The position numbers and the translations under genes were made by a program. Shown here piece by piece: positions 49,037 to 57,472 of a stretch of DNA of 64,000 nt (positions within the stretch are counted from its first letter, which is position 1; each line of letters starts with the position of its first letter). This DNA is from Lactobacillus sp. (GTDB taxonomy: Bacteria; Bacillota; Bacilli; Lactobacillales; Lactobacillaceae), in assembly GCA_022484695.1 (NCBI GenBank), contig JAKVKU010000008.1, positions 114,057 through 178,056 on the forward strand, in the 5' to 3' direction. Below the pieces are notes generated by a model. The model did not search any database and was not told the origin of the DNA. It was given only the letters and a program-made list of their open reading frames with translations.

Positions 49037-51841
49037 TTGATTTTGCCAGCACAAGCAAAAGAAAAAGCCGCTCGGACCTATGCCCAAGAGGATTTGGACC
49101 AAGTGTTCCACGAATTTGATTCCGGCCAGAGTGGCTTGAGTTCAAAACAGGCGGCCAGTCGCCTGCAGCATTTTGGTGCCAATACCATTCAAAAGACCCA
49201 ACAAGAAGCCCAGTGGAAGATATTTCTGAAGAATTTCACCAGCCTCATGGCCATTTTGTTGTGGGTCAGTGGTGTCATCGCCATTGTTTCCGGCACCTTG
49301 GAACTGGGGATCGCCATTTGGTGTGTGAACATTATCAACGGTTGTTTCAGTTATTACCAGCAGCACGAAGCCCAAAAGGCTACGGATTCCATGCTGGCCA
49401 TGTTGCCCACTTATACCGAGGTTTATCGGGATAATAAGTTGCAACAATTGGATTCCAAAAATCTGGTGCCCGGGGACGTCTTTATGCTCACGGCCGGGGA
49501 TGCCATTCCAGTGGATGCCCGGATTTTGCAGGCCACGTCCTTACAAGCGGATGAGTCGGCCTTGACCGGTGAATCAGTCCCTGAATCTAAGGGGGAAAAG
49601 TATGCCCCGGGGGAAGGCCAGTTTGCTGAAACCAACATGGTCTATGCCGGGACCTCCGTGGTTAATGGGACCTGTAGTTGTTTGACCATTGCCACGGGGA
49701 TGCACACGGAATTTGGTAAGATTGCCCAGTTGACCCACGCCCAAAAGAAAGTAGCCAGTCCGCTACAAATTGAGCTAAACCGCTTAACTAGACAGTTGTC
49801 CATCATTGCCTTTGGCATTGGTGCTGCCTTTTTCCTAGCTTCCATTTTGTTTGTCCACTATGCCCCGGCCAAGGCCTTTATTTTCGCCCTGGGGATGATC
49901 GTGGCCTTTATTCCAGAAGGCTTACTGCCCACGGTGACTTTGTCCTTAGCCCAAGGGGTCAAGCGCATGGCTAAAAAGCATGCCTTGGTGAAGGAATTAA
50001 ATAGTATCGAGACGTTGGGGGAGGCCACGGTGATTTGTTCGGATAAAACCGGGACCTTAACTCAAAATCAAATGACCGTCAATCATATCTGGACGAAAGC
50101 TAAGACTTATACGGTGACTGGCCAAGGCTACGCCGTCAACGGCAAGGTCCAGCTTAATGACCAAGACGTGGCTTATCAAGATTATCCAGATTTAAAACAA
50201 GCGTTATTGATTTCTACGTTAGATAATGAAGCGAAGATTCAAGCTGACCCGGACCATCCCGGGCAGGAAAAAATCGTGGGCACCCCCACCGAACGGGCGC
50301 TGATGGTGACGGCTTTAAAGGCGGGCTTTGATATTGAAGCTGCCCTAAAGGCCCAACCGCGATTGCAGGAATGTCCCTTTGATTCCCAAAGAAAACGCAT
50401 GACTACCATCCATCCCGCCGCCAATGGCCAGAAATTGGTCTTGGTGAAAGGGGCCTTGGATGGCATGTTACCGCTGTGTGACCAGATTCAAGCTGACGGT
50501 AAGCCACAAGTCATCACTGACGCCGATGTGAAACAGATTCAAGCAGCCAATGAACACTTTGCCGCCCAGGGTTGGCGTTCGTTAGCCCTTGCTTACAAAG
50601 TGGCCAATGATACCCAAGCTAAGGTCAGCACCAGTGCGGCGGAGTCCCACTTGATCTTCGTGGGGCTGGAAGTCATGTCTGATCCTCCAAGAGCGGAAGT
50701 TTATCAAGCCGTCCAAAAGTGCCACGATGCTCGCATTCGCATTATCATGGTCACCGGGGACAGTGCCTTGACGGCGAAATCCATTGCCGTGAAAATCGGC
50801 ATTACTGGGGATAACGCCCGGGTGGTCACTGGGGATGAACTCCACAAAATGACCGATGATGAATTAAAAATCGCCTTGAGCGGCCCCGTAATTTTTGCCC
50901 GGGTAGCGCCGGAACAAAAGTACCGCATTGTCTCTAACCTACAGGCTAGAGGCGAAGTGGTGGCTTCCACCGGGGATGGGGTCAATGATGCCCCCGCTTT
51001 GAAGAAAGCCGACATTGGCATCGCCATGGGCAAGATGGGCACCGATGTGGCCAAGGATGCCGCCGATATGATTTTGACCGACGACAACTTCGCCTCCATC
51101 GTGGCCGCCATCGAAGAAGGCCGGGCCGTTTACAGCAACATTCAAAAGTTCCTGCTGTACATTTTGAACTCCAATATGCCCGAAGCCGTGCCTTCCGCTT
51201 TGTTCCTGTTCACCCGCGGCGCCATTCCCTTGCCCTTGACCGTCATGCAGATTTTGACCGTTGATTTAGGGACGGATATGCTACCAGCCTTAGGTTTAGG
51301 GTCTGAACGGGCGGAGCCTGACGTCATGAAACAACCGCCACGGCCGAGAAAAGCTCATTTGTTGCGGAAGAATATCGTTTGGAAAGCCTTTGGATGGTAC
51401 GGCTTAATGGCCAGTGTCATTTCCAGCTTTGCTTACTTTTATACCAATTTTCAACTGGGCCGGACTTGGACAACTTTGGCCACCAGCGGTCCCATTTATC
51501 GAGAAGCCACAACCATGACTCTAGCCGCCATCGTCTTCTCGCAAATTGCCGCTGTTTTGAATTGCCGGACCCAACAATTGTCCGTCTTCTCCATTGGTAT
51601 TTTTAGCAATAAGCACGTGTGGTTTGGGATTGCCTTTGAAATCGTTTTGTTGGCCGTGTTGATTTACACCCCATTTCTCCAAGGGGTCTTCAATACCACC
51701 GGCATCGGTTTGCGGGAATGGTTATTCCTGATTAGCATTCCAATTCCAGTGTTCTTAATCGAAGAATGCCGCAAGTTCCTCAGCCGCAAGCTATTTGCCC
51801 ACCGGAATAAGATGTATACCCAATCGGCGGTACAACATTAG
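49037..51841 (+). CDS. P2-type cation-transporting ATPase (Na+/K+-ATPase-like)
   Basis: A 934-residue P-type ATPase with about ten membrane helices. TGES actuator motif at 177-180, M4 FIPEGLLPTV (~291-300), phosphorylation site DKTGTLT (Asp336), and the hinge TGDGVNDAPALKKADIG. The M5-M6 region NSNMPEAVP...LTVDLGTDMLPA...SERAEPDVM resembles Na+/K+-ATPases (P2C) more than Ca2+ pumps, so Na+ or K+/H+ transport is likely; the true ion is not determinable here. Start is a TTG: 49037 has AAGGA 6 nt upstream, and TTG 49043 is an alternative. Confidence 0.85.
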   Translation: MILPAQAKEKAARTYAQEDLDQVFHEFDSGQSGLSSKQAASRLQHFGANTIQKTQQEAQWKIFLKNFTSLMAILLWVSGVIAIVSGTLELGIAIWCVNIINGCFSYYQQHEAQKATDSMLAMLPTYTEVYRDNKLQQLDSKNLVPGDVFMLTAGDAIPVDARILQATSLQADESALTGESVPESKGEKYAPGEGQFAETNMVYAGTSVVNGTCSCLTIATGMHTEFGKIAQLTHAQKKVASPLQIELNRLTRQLSIIAFGIGAAFFLASILFVHYAPAKAFIFALGMIVAFIPEGLLPTVTLSLAQGVKRMAKKHALVKELNSIETLGEATVICSDKTGTLTQNQMTVNHIWTKAKTYTVTGQGYAVNGKVQLNDQDVAYQDYPDLKQALLISTLDNEAKIQADPDHPGQEKIVGTPTERALMVTALKAGFDIEAALKAQPRLQECPFDSQRKRMTTIHPAANGQKLVLVKGALDGMLPLCDQIQADGKPQVITDADVKQIQAANEHFAAQGWRSLALAYKVANDTQAKVSTSAAESHLIFVGLEVMSDPPRAEVYQAVQKCHDARIRIIMVTGDSALTAKSIAVKIGITGDNARVVTGDELHKMTDDELKIALSGPVIFARVAPEQKYRIVSNLQARGEVVASTGDGVNDAPALKKADIGIAMGKMGTDVAKDAADMILTDDNFASIVAAIEEGRAVYSNIQKFLLYILNSNMPEAVPSALFLFTRGAIPLPLTVMQILTVDLGTDMLPALGLGSERAEPDVMKQPPRPRKAHLLRKNIVWKAFGWYGLMASVISSFAYFYTNFQLGRTWTTLATSGPIYREATTMTLAAIVFSQIAAVLNCRTQQLSVFSIGIFSNKHVWFGIAFEIVLLAVLIYTPFLQGVFNTTGIGLREWLFLISIPIPVFLIEECRKFLSRKLFAHRNKMYTQSAVQH

Positions 51842-51867
51842 ATATTAATGATATTTTAGAAAATAAT

Positions 51868-51911
51868 AGCCCCACAGTAAGCCTTAAAAAGGTGTGCTGC
51901 GGGGCTTTTTG
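51868..51911 (+). terminator. Terminator after the P-type ATPase
   Basis: AGCCCC...GGGGCT outer stem with inner pairing, followed by T5. Confidence 0.78.
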
Positions 51912-52036
51912 GTGAGTTAAGCGCCTCGAAAATAAAGTTACTTGTCAGTAGCTAATACTTTGCAATGCAAAGTATTTATGCTATATTTTAATTGGAAAAA
52001 TAAATTAGATTGAACCCGGCAAGATAGGCGTGGTTA

Positions 52037-52384
52037 ATGATGAAAAATTATCGACAACAGTTAAAAAAAGGCATTATGGCAACGGTTATTTTGAAAATCA
52101 TTGCCAACAAAACCACTTACGGCTACGAGATCATTAAGGCCCTGCGGCAATATCAAACCCTAGTGACCAAAGAGGGCAGTCTTTACCCGATTTTATATCG
52201 CCTGGAAGATGAGGGCTTGATCACCAGTGATTGGGTGCTGTCTGATAATAGTAAAAAGCCGCGGAAGTTTTATACGATTACAGCTGAAGGTCGCACCCAG
52301 TTAAAACAGGTGAGTGCTGAATGGCAGTTGTTTGCCAGTGAAGTGAGTGCAGTATTGCAAGATGGGAGTGAGCAAAATGGATAA
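52037..52384 (+). CDS. PadR-family transcriptional regulator
   Basis: A 115-residue winged-helix protein of the PadR family. Signatures are YGYEIIKAL in helix 2, the recognition-helix region EGSLYPILYRLEDEGLI, then KKPRKFYTITAEG in the wing. It overlaps the next gene by 8 nt; that gene carries a HAAS/DUF1700 domain, a pairing typical of PadR-controlled membrane-stress modules. Two adjacent ATGs (52037, 52040) are possible; the ribosome site is weak. It probably represses its own operon. Confidence 0.92.
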   Translation: MMKNYRQQLKKGIMATVILKIIANKTTYGYEIIKALRQYQTLVTKEGSLYPILYRLEDEGLITSDWVLSDNSKKPRKFYTITAEGRTQLKQVSAEWQLFASEVSAVLQDGSEQNG

Positions 52385-53207
52385 GGCGCAATATTTACAA
52401 GTGTTGACTGACAACCTGCGGGTAACCCCAGAACTGCAGGCCAAAATTGTGTTGGATATTGGCAGCGAAATTGATGCAGTTCTAGAAGAAGGTACGAGTT
52501 TTGCGACGGTCATGCAAGATTTAGGAACCCCAGAAAAATTGGCAGCTGATTTTAACAAACATTATGTGACTGATGAACAAATTGCGTATTTTGAATATAA
52601 GAGTAATCCCGCCAGTGATTTTCCCCTGATCCATTTGGTCATCCCCAACCGCAAGCGCAATAAATTATTACATCCCGAAAAACTCCCCACGGCTAAAGGC
52701 GTGATCGCCATCGGCCGCAATGCTCAGGGTATCATTGCCTTAGGTTTCTTTGCCCGGGGCATCATTAGCTTAGGCTTGTTGAGTATAGGCTTGTTTTCCA
52801 TCGGTATTTTGAGCATTGGCCTGGTGGCTTTGGGGACAATTGTAGTTGGCGGCCTGTTAGCTGGCAACATCGCCCTAGGTGTTTTGACATTGGGGAATAT
52901 TGGCTACGGGTATGCCGCCCTAGGCAATATTGTGGCCGGACAATATACCATGGGTAATATCGCCGCCGGCAGTTTTAAAGTCACGTTGAGCAACAATCCC
53001 ACTTTGACAGAAATTCAAAATGGGCTGCAGACCATGATGATTCAAACCAAGGATGGCAGTTTAGCCCACTGGTTTTTCACCAGCTTAAACCATGTAGTTG
53101 CCAACCCAGTGGTGGTCAGTTTGCTGGGGCTTGGATTTTTGCTCTTGATTGTGATGATTTTAGTGGTGACTTATCTTAAAAATATGCGCCATCTTGAACC
53201 TCGCTAA
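52377..53207 (+). CDS. HAAS (DUF1700) membrane protein with glycine-pentad repeats
   Basis: A 276-residue protein. Residues ~1-70 are the HAAS/DUF1700 helical domain (YLQVLTDNLR...EIVLDIGSEIDAVLEEG-like, with LGTPEKLAADF). Residues ~108-205 are about 18 five-residue repeats with Gly at every fifth position (GIIAL, GLLSI, GNIAL, GNIVA), a pattern suggesting a beta-helix or stacked membrane strands. A membrane helix (VVSLLGLGFLLLIVMILVV) lies near the C-terminus. ATG 52377 has GGGAG upstream. Presumably senses a surface or membrane state and signals to the co-encoded PadR protein. Confidence 0.8.
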   Translation: MDKAQYLQVLTDNLRVTPELQAKIVLDIGSEIDAVLEEGTSFATVMQDLGTPEKLAADFNKHYVTDEQIAYFEYKSNPASDFPLIHLVIPNRKRNKLLHPEKLPTAKGVIAIGRNAQGIIALGFFARGIISLGLLSIGLFSIGILSIGLVALGTIVVGGLLAGNIALGVLTLGNIGYGYAALGNIVAGQYTMGNIAAGSFKVTLSNNPTLTEIQNGLQTMMIQTKDGSLAHWFFTSLNHVVANPVVVSLLGLGFLLLIVMILVVTYLKNMRHLEPR

Positions 53208-53246
53208 ATATTGGCCTATTATGTAGCCCATATTATTAGCAATTTA

Positions 53247-53280
53247 AAAGCACATCCCAGAAAATGGGATGTGCTTTTTA
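53247..53280. terminator. Bidirectional terminator between convergent genes
   Basis: 14-bp perfect stem AAAAGCACATCCCA with TGGGATGTGCTTTT and a 5-nt loop. Suited to both the HAAS gene and the leftward aldolase gene. Confidence 0.88.
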
Positions 53281-53329
53281 GGAGGCAACTTATTTGGATA
53301 CGCCGCAAACAGAAGCAATCAGGGGCGAT

Positions 53330-54031
53330 TTATAGGCTGTTTGTTGGCTGTGTTAGAGAGGTCACAGTCGCCCCGGGGCCATAGAGGCTTTCCCAGTCGG
53401 CGCCGAAGTCCTGCACGGCACTGGCGATGGCGGGCATCCCCAGACCAGCAGCCACAATGTCGGCTCCCATGGTAACGGCTTGGGCGCCATTTTCAATGGC
53501 AGCGGTGACTTGGCCCACGTTGTGGAAACTGGCGGCTAGAATCTTGGTGGTGCTGTGGGTTTGGGCAATGGTTTGGGCGAAGCAGTGGACCACATCAGCG
53601 GCGTCAATATTCATATTAGCCATGCGGTTGTAGTAAGGCGCAATGTAATCTGCCCCGGCGGCAATCGCCAACAGACCTTGAAACTTGGTATAAATGGCCG
53701 TGGCTGTCACGTGATGGCCTTCAGCTTTGAGTTGTTTCATCACGGCTAGGCCATTTTCTGTGGTGGGAACTTTGATATAAACCTGGTCATCGATGTTGTC
53801 TAAAATAGCATGGGCATCGGCTAACATCCCCGCCACCTCCTGGCTGACCACTTGGGCATGCAGGGAAGCACCTGGGGCTAAAATCTGGCGAATCTGACGC
53901 ATTTGGTCAAAGAAGTCCACTTTACCAGCCTTTTTTACAATTGTGGGATTAGAAGTGACCCCGGCTAAAGGAAGAATTTGGTTGTACTTGGTAATGGTGG
54001 GAATATCGATGGTGTCTAGTAAAAATTCCAT
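53330..54031 (-). CDS. fsa: Fructose-6-phosphate aldolase/transaldolase-like protein
   Basis: A 233-residue TIM-barrel enzyme of the FSA/TalC branch of transaldolases. Signatures are LLDTIDIPTI, GVTSNPTIVKK, the Schiff-base lysine in QVYIKVPTT (K87), ATAIYT and APYYNRMAN. It should cleave or form a bond between glyceraldehyde 3-phosphate and hydroxyacetone-type donors. It lies 14 nt after the glycyl radical enzyme gene, the same pairing as fsaA-ybiW and talC-pflD of E. coli. The C-terminus is a few residues longer than typical FSA. Confidence 0.9.
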   Translation of the reverse strand: MEFLLDTIDIPTITKYNQILPLAGVTSNPTIVKKAGKVDFFDQMRQIRQILAPGASLHAQVVSQEVAGMLADAHAILDNIDDQVYIKVPTTENGLAVMKQLKAEGHHVTATAIYTKFQGLLAIAAGADYIAPYYNRMANMNIDAADVVHCFAQTIAQTHSTTKILAASFHNVGQVTAAIENGAQAVTMGADIVAAGLGMPAIASAVQDFGADWESLYGPGATVTSLTQPTNSL

Positions 54032-54045
54032 TAGAGTTTACCTCG

Positions 54046-56472
54046 CTAAATTTCTTGTTCTGTCCGTTGAATAATATCGTCTTGGGTTTCTTTAGATAAT
54101 CCCACGAAGAAGGCGGAGTACCCCGCCACCCGCACGATCAAGTCCCGGTGTTTTTCCGGCTGGGCCTGGGCGTCTAACAAGGTTTGTCGGGAAACGATGT
54201 TATATTGCACGTGGTAGCCGTCTAAACGGTTGAAGAAGGTCCGCAAGAGGGCAATGAGCTTCATACAGTTCTCTGGGGTGCGGAGGATTTGCGGGGACAT
54301 CTTTTGATTTAACAACACGCCGCCAGTGATGGCTTTGGTATCCAGTTTTGACACACTCTTGAACACTGCCGTGGGGCCGTTGACATCCATGGCATGCTCT
54401 GGGGAACAGCCTTCTGCCAGCGGGGTCCGGGCGAAGCGACCATCTGGGGTGGCCAAGGTGCTGTGACCCTGACCCACGTTGGCGGAAATAGAACTGGTGC
54501 CGGCATAACGCAAGCCACCAATGGGACCGCGACCATAACGGGTGTTTTTATACTTGGCAATTTCATCAATATAAGGCGCATAAGCATCCACTAACAATTG
54601 ATCCACGGCATCGTCGTCATTGCCGAATTTTGGCGCATCGTTTAGCAGCATTTGCCGAATTCGTTCACCTTCGGCACCTTTGAAGTTCGTTTGCAAAGCT
54701 TGCCACAATTGGGCTGGGGTCAAGCGTTTTTCTGTAAAGACCAGTTTTTTAATGGCGCTCAAGGAATCGGCTAAGTTGGCGATACCCACTTGCAGGCCAC
54801 TAATAAAGTCGTAAACAGCGCCGCCTTCTTTGATGGTCTTGCCCCGGCCGATACAATCTTCGGTGAGGGTGGAACAAAGAATGTCCGGATAACCCTGTTC
54901 CAGCACTAAATCACAGGTGTTTTCGATGATAACACTCTGGCGAGTCATTTCCCGCAAGGATTTATCCCAAGCGTCAAACAGCTGCTGGTAGCTGGTCATC
55001 TGGTCAAAGTGACCGTAGTCCGGCAACAACCGCTCCCCAGATTCAGGGTCCACGCCGCCGTTCATGACGATCAATAAGGTCCGGGGAAAATTAATGAAAC
55101 TCATGCCGGTACAACGATAACCCCACTTGCCGGGGATAGCGGTCTCCACACAACCGATGGCACTGTAATTATAAGCATCGGCTTTTTTGACACCTCTAGC
55201 GATGAAACTAGGAATGATCACTTCGTCGTTATTAAAAGCGGGCATCCCCAAACCTTGTTTAATCACCGCCACACAGGCTTGCATGAACTTATCGCTTAAA
55301 CCCTTATGATAGCGAACAGTCAAATTCGGTTGGGGCAGGTGGGCTTGGGAAATAGCCTGTAAGATCAAATAAGATAACGCATTGACCGCATCTTTGCCAT
55401 CGGGAGTCTGGCCGCCAATGGTGATGTTTTGGTACAAAGGACTGCCGGCGGAAAATTGGGTATGGCCCCAAGGCCGCACTTTATTAATGGTCAAGGTTTT
55501 CAAACACAAATTGGTCAACAATTCCACCGCTTGGTCAGCAGTGATCTTGCCCTGTTGCAAATCACGTTGGTAGAAGGGATTCAAGTATTGGTCTAAGCGG
55601 CCGTAAGAAACGGAGTGGCCGTTGGATTCAATTTGCAAGACTAAGTGGGTTAGCCAAACAGCTTGCACCGCTTCTTGGAAAGTTTGGGCCGGTTCATAAG
55701 GCACGTGGTTTAAGATATGGGCCATTTGTAATAGTTCTTGGCGGCGCTGACTATCGGTGGTGGCTTGGGCCTGTTCTAAAGCTAATTTGGCATAGCGCTG
55801 GGCAAAGTTTTTCACCGCATTGATGACAATTAAACTGGATTGATAGAAATACCATTGTTTTTGGGCATTGATATCCGTGAGGTCTAAATTTTCTAAGGCA
55901 GTATTGACCCGGGCTTCATACCATTTTAGGCCTTTCGTAATAACGCTTTCATAATTCACGGCAATATGGCCATCCCCGGAAGTGATATTCCCGGTGGCCC
56001 CAATGACCCCTAAATCGTAAAGCAGGCGGCTCTTAGGTGGAAAGGCAGCCAAGCCCTTATCTTCTAGGGTATTATTTTGCCAGAAGGGGGCAATGGCCTG
56101 CAATTGTGCTTTGGCTTCTGGGGTGATGTAAAACACATCCCCAGGGCGTTTTTCAAAACTATCCAGTTCGGCGATGACCCACTTCATGGAATACTCGGGA
56201 AAAACCGGGGCCCAGCGGTTGTGTTGGGCCTGGTTGCCGACAATCAGGGTATCGGGTTCGATGAAAATCGACATCTTAGCTAAAATGTTCTCTAACATAT
56301 GGGCCCGCAATAAGTCAACTTGTTCCTGCTGGTGGGCTTGATAAGCCTCAGTGGCCAACACCGCCCGCTGGGGATCCACATAGGGTTTGGCCGCTAAAAT
56401 GCTGTCCCGCAGCCGGGTCATCTTGTGGGTCAAGGTACCAAAGGGGTTAGTTTGGGTTTGAATTGTTTGCAT
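54046..56472 (-). CDS. Glycyl radical enzyme of the PflD/YbiW type
   Basis: An 808-residue glycyl radical enzyme. The catalytic Cys lies in IGCVETAIPGKWGY (C441) and the radical Gly in VRVAGYSAFF (about G784). It has GCVE, not the CC of pyruvate formate-lyase, so it is a lyase or dehydratase rather than true PFL. With an adjacent FSA-type aldolase it matches the E. coli YbiW/PflD class; my recollection is that recent work assigns these to opening of 1,5-anhydrohexitol 6-phosphates to 1-deoxyfructose 6-phosphate, which FSA then cleaves. Start at 56472 (AGGAGG 8 nt upstream); ATG 56478 is too close. O2-sensitive; needs the activase at 57473. Confidence 0.92.
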   Translation of the reverse strand: MQTIQTQTNPFGTLTHKMTRLRDSILAAKPYVDPQRAVLATEAYQAHQQEQVDLLRAHMLENILAKMSIFIEPDTLIVGNQAQHNRWAPVFPEYSMKWVIAELDSFEKRPGDVFYITPEAKAQLQAIAPFWQNNTLEDKGLAAFPPKSRLLYDLGVIGATGNITSGDGHIAVNYESVITKGLKWYEARVNTALENLDLTDINAQKQWYFYQSSLIVINAVKNFAQRYAKLALEQAQATTDSQRRQELLQMAHILNHVPYEPAQTFQEAVQAVWLTHLVLQIESNGHSVSYGRLDQYLNPFYQRDLQQGKITADQAVELLTNLCLKTLTINKVRPWGHTQFSAGSPLYQNITIGGQTPDGKDAVNALSYLILQAISQAHLPQPNLTVRYHKGLSDKFMQACVAVIKQGLGMPAFNNDEVIIPSFIARGVKKADAYNYSAIGCVETAIPGKWGYRCTGMSFINFPRTLLIVMNGGVDPESGERLLPDYGHFDQMTSYQQLFDAWDKSLREMTRQSVIIENTCDLVLEQGYPDILCSTLTEDCIGRGKTIKEGGAVYDFISGLQVGIANLADSLSAIKKLVFTEKRLTPAQLWQALQTNFKGAEGERIRQMLLNDAPKFGNDDDAVDQLLVDAYAPYIDEIAKYKNTRYGRGPIGGLRYAGTSSISANVGQGHSTLATPDGRFARTPLAEGCSPEHAMDVNGPTAVFKSVSKLDTKAITGGVLLNQKMSPQILRTPENCMKLIALLRTFFNRLDGYHVQYNIVSRQTLLDAQAQPEKHRDLIVRVAGYSAFFVGLSKETQDDIIQRTEQEI

Positions 56473-56513
56473 AACCATTGCCTCCTATTGAATTTCAAAC
56501 GAAGCTTATGAAT

Positions 56514-56527
56514 GTTTCTTTCGTAAC
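56514..56527 (-). promoter_or_regulatory. Candidate DeoR operator, copy 1
   Basis: On the minus strand GTTACGAAAGAAAC, placed directly after the -10 and so over the transcription start of the glycyl radical enzyme operon. Its last 13 nt match 57413-57425 at 12 positions. Confidence 0.6.
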
Positions 56528-56529
56528 TA

Positions 56530-56558
56530 ATTATAATCAATTTCGTTGGAAAGTTCAA
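56530..56558 (-). promoter_or_regulatory. Promoter of the glycyl radical enzyme-aldolase operon
   Basis: TTGAAC (56558-56553), 17-nt spacer, perfect TATAAT (56535-56530) on the minus strand. Confidence 0.85.
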
Positions 56559-56583
56559 TTTTTTTCGCCAAAAAAATACAAGC

Positions 56584-57339
56584 CTAAGCGTCGACTTGTA
56601 TTAATTGGACCCCGCTTTGTTGTAAAACCCGGCTGCAGGCTTGGGGAATCCCGCTATCTGTGACCACCGTGTGCACCCTATCCGCCGTGAAAGAACGGAT
56701 AATACTCGGGGCGGCAAATTTACTGGAATCCGTTAGAATATTGAGGGCCTGGGCATTTTGGGCCATGGCTTGGACAATATCCGTGCGCATAATGTCATTG
56801 CCATAAAACCCAGTGTTCGGGTCAAAACCATCGGTGCCAATAAATAATTGGCCCACCCGGAAATTGGCCAGGGCAGCTTTAGCCATGGGCCCCACCACCA
56901 CTTGGGAATCGGACTGGTATTTGCCCCCCAGCAAAAACACGTCCAAGTTGGGATAACGTTCCACAAAATTGGCGATGAAATAAGAAATGGTAATAATGGT
57001 GACATGCTTATCTAACTTACCCAATTGCGCCGCCAAAAGGGCACAGGTGGAGCCGGATTCGATCATGATGGTCTCGTCCACTGCCACCATCTGGGCCGCA
57101 CGTTGGGCGATACGTAGCTTGGTATCGTAGTTTTGGGCCAGGCGATAGCTCAGGTTATTGGGGTTGTTGATCAAAGCAAACCCGTGCTTGCGCTGCAAGA
57201 GGCCCTTATCCTCTAACTTGGTTAAATCCTTTCTAATGGTAACTTTTGAAACATGTAATTTATCGGCGAGCTGGGTCACGTCAATTTTCTTGGCGTCATT
57301 GACCAGTTGTAGTATTTTGTCGGCACGATCATTTGGCAT
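56584..57339 (-). CDS. DeoR-family transcriptional repressor
   Basis: A 251-residue sugar-metabolism regulator. The N-terminal HTH (about residues 6-60) contains DVTQLADKLHVSKVTIRKDL and LEDKGLLQRKHG. The C-terminal DeoRC sensor domain has MIESGSTCALLA, VFLLGGKY and LFIGTDGFDPNTGFYG, which binds a phosphorylated sugar in relatives. ATG 57339 has GGGAGG about 9 nt upstream. It lies between the leftward enzyme operon and the divergent activase, with matching operator candidates at both; it probably derepresses both when the substrate phosphate is present. Confidence 0.92.
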   Translation of the reverse strand: MPNDRADKILQLVNDAKKIDVTQLADKLHVSKVTIRKDLTKLEDKGLLQRKHGFALINNPNNLSYRLAQNYDTKLRIAQRAAQMVAVDETIMIESGSTCALLAAQLGKLDKHVTIITISYFIANFVERYPNLDVFLLGGKYQSDSQVVVGPMAKAALANFRVGQLFIGTDGFDPNTGFYGNDIMRTDIVQAMAQNAQALNILTDSSKFAAPSIIRSFTADRVHTVVTDSGIPQACSRVLQQSGVQLIQVDA

Positions 57340-57412
57340 TTTTTTATCCTCCCATCCTTTCATTTTAGCATGTTAACTTATAAAACAGTAGTTTCAAAAA
57401 TAAGCGATTTAT

Positions 57413-57425
57413 TTACGAACGAAAC
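57413..57425 (+). promoter_or_regulatory. Candidate DeoR operator, copy 2
   Basis: TTACGAACGAAAC, 12 of 13 identical to copy 1, overlapping the -35 position of a promoter whose -10 is TATATT at 57435-57440, upstream of the activase gene. Confidence 0.6.
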
Positions 57426-57472
57426 CAATTGTGCTATATTATAGGTGCATTCAGTCAAAGGAGGGGATCAAG

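Noticed and set aside
54046..56472. Pyruvate formate-lyase
   Set aside because: The active-site region is GCVE rather than the adjacent Cys-Cys pair of PFL, and the aldolase partner points to another class.
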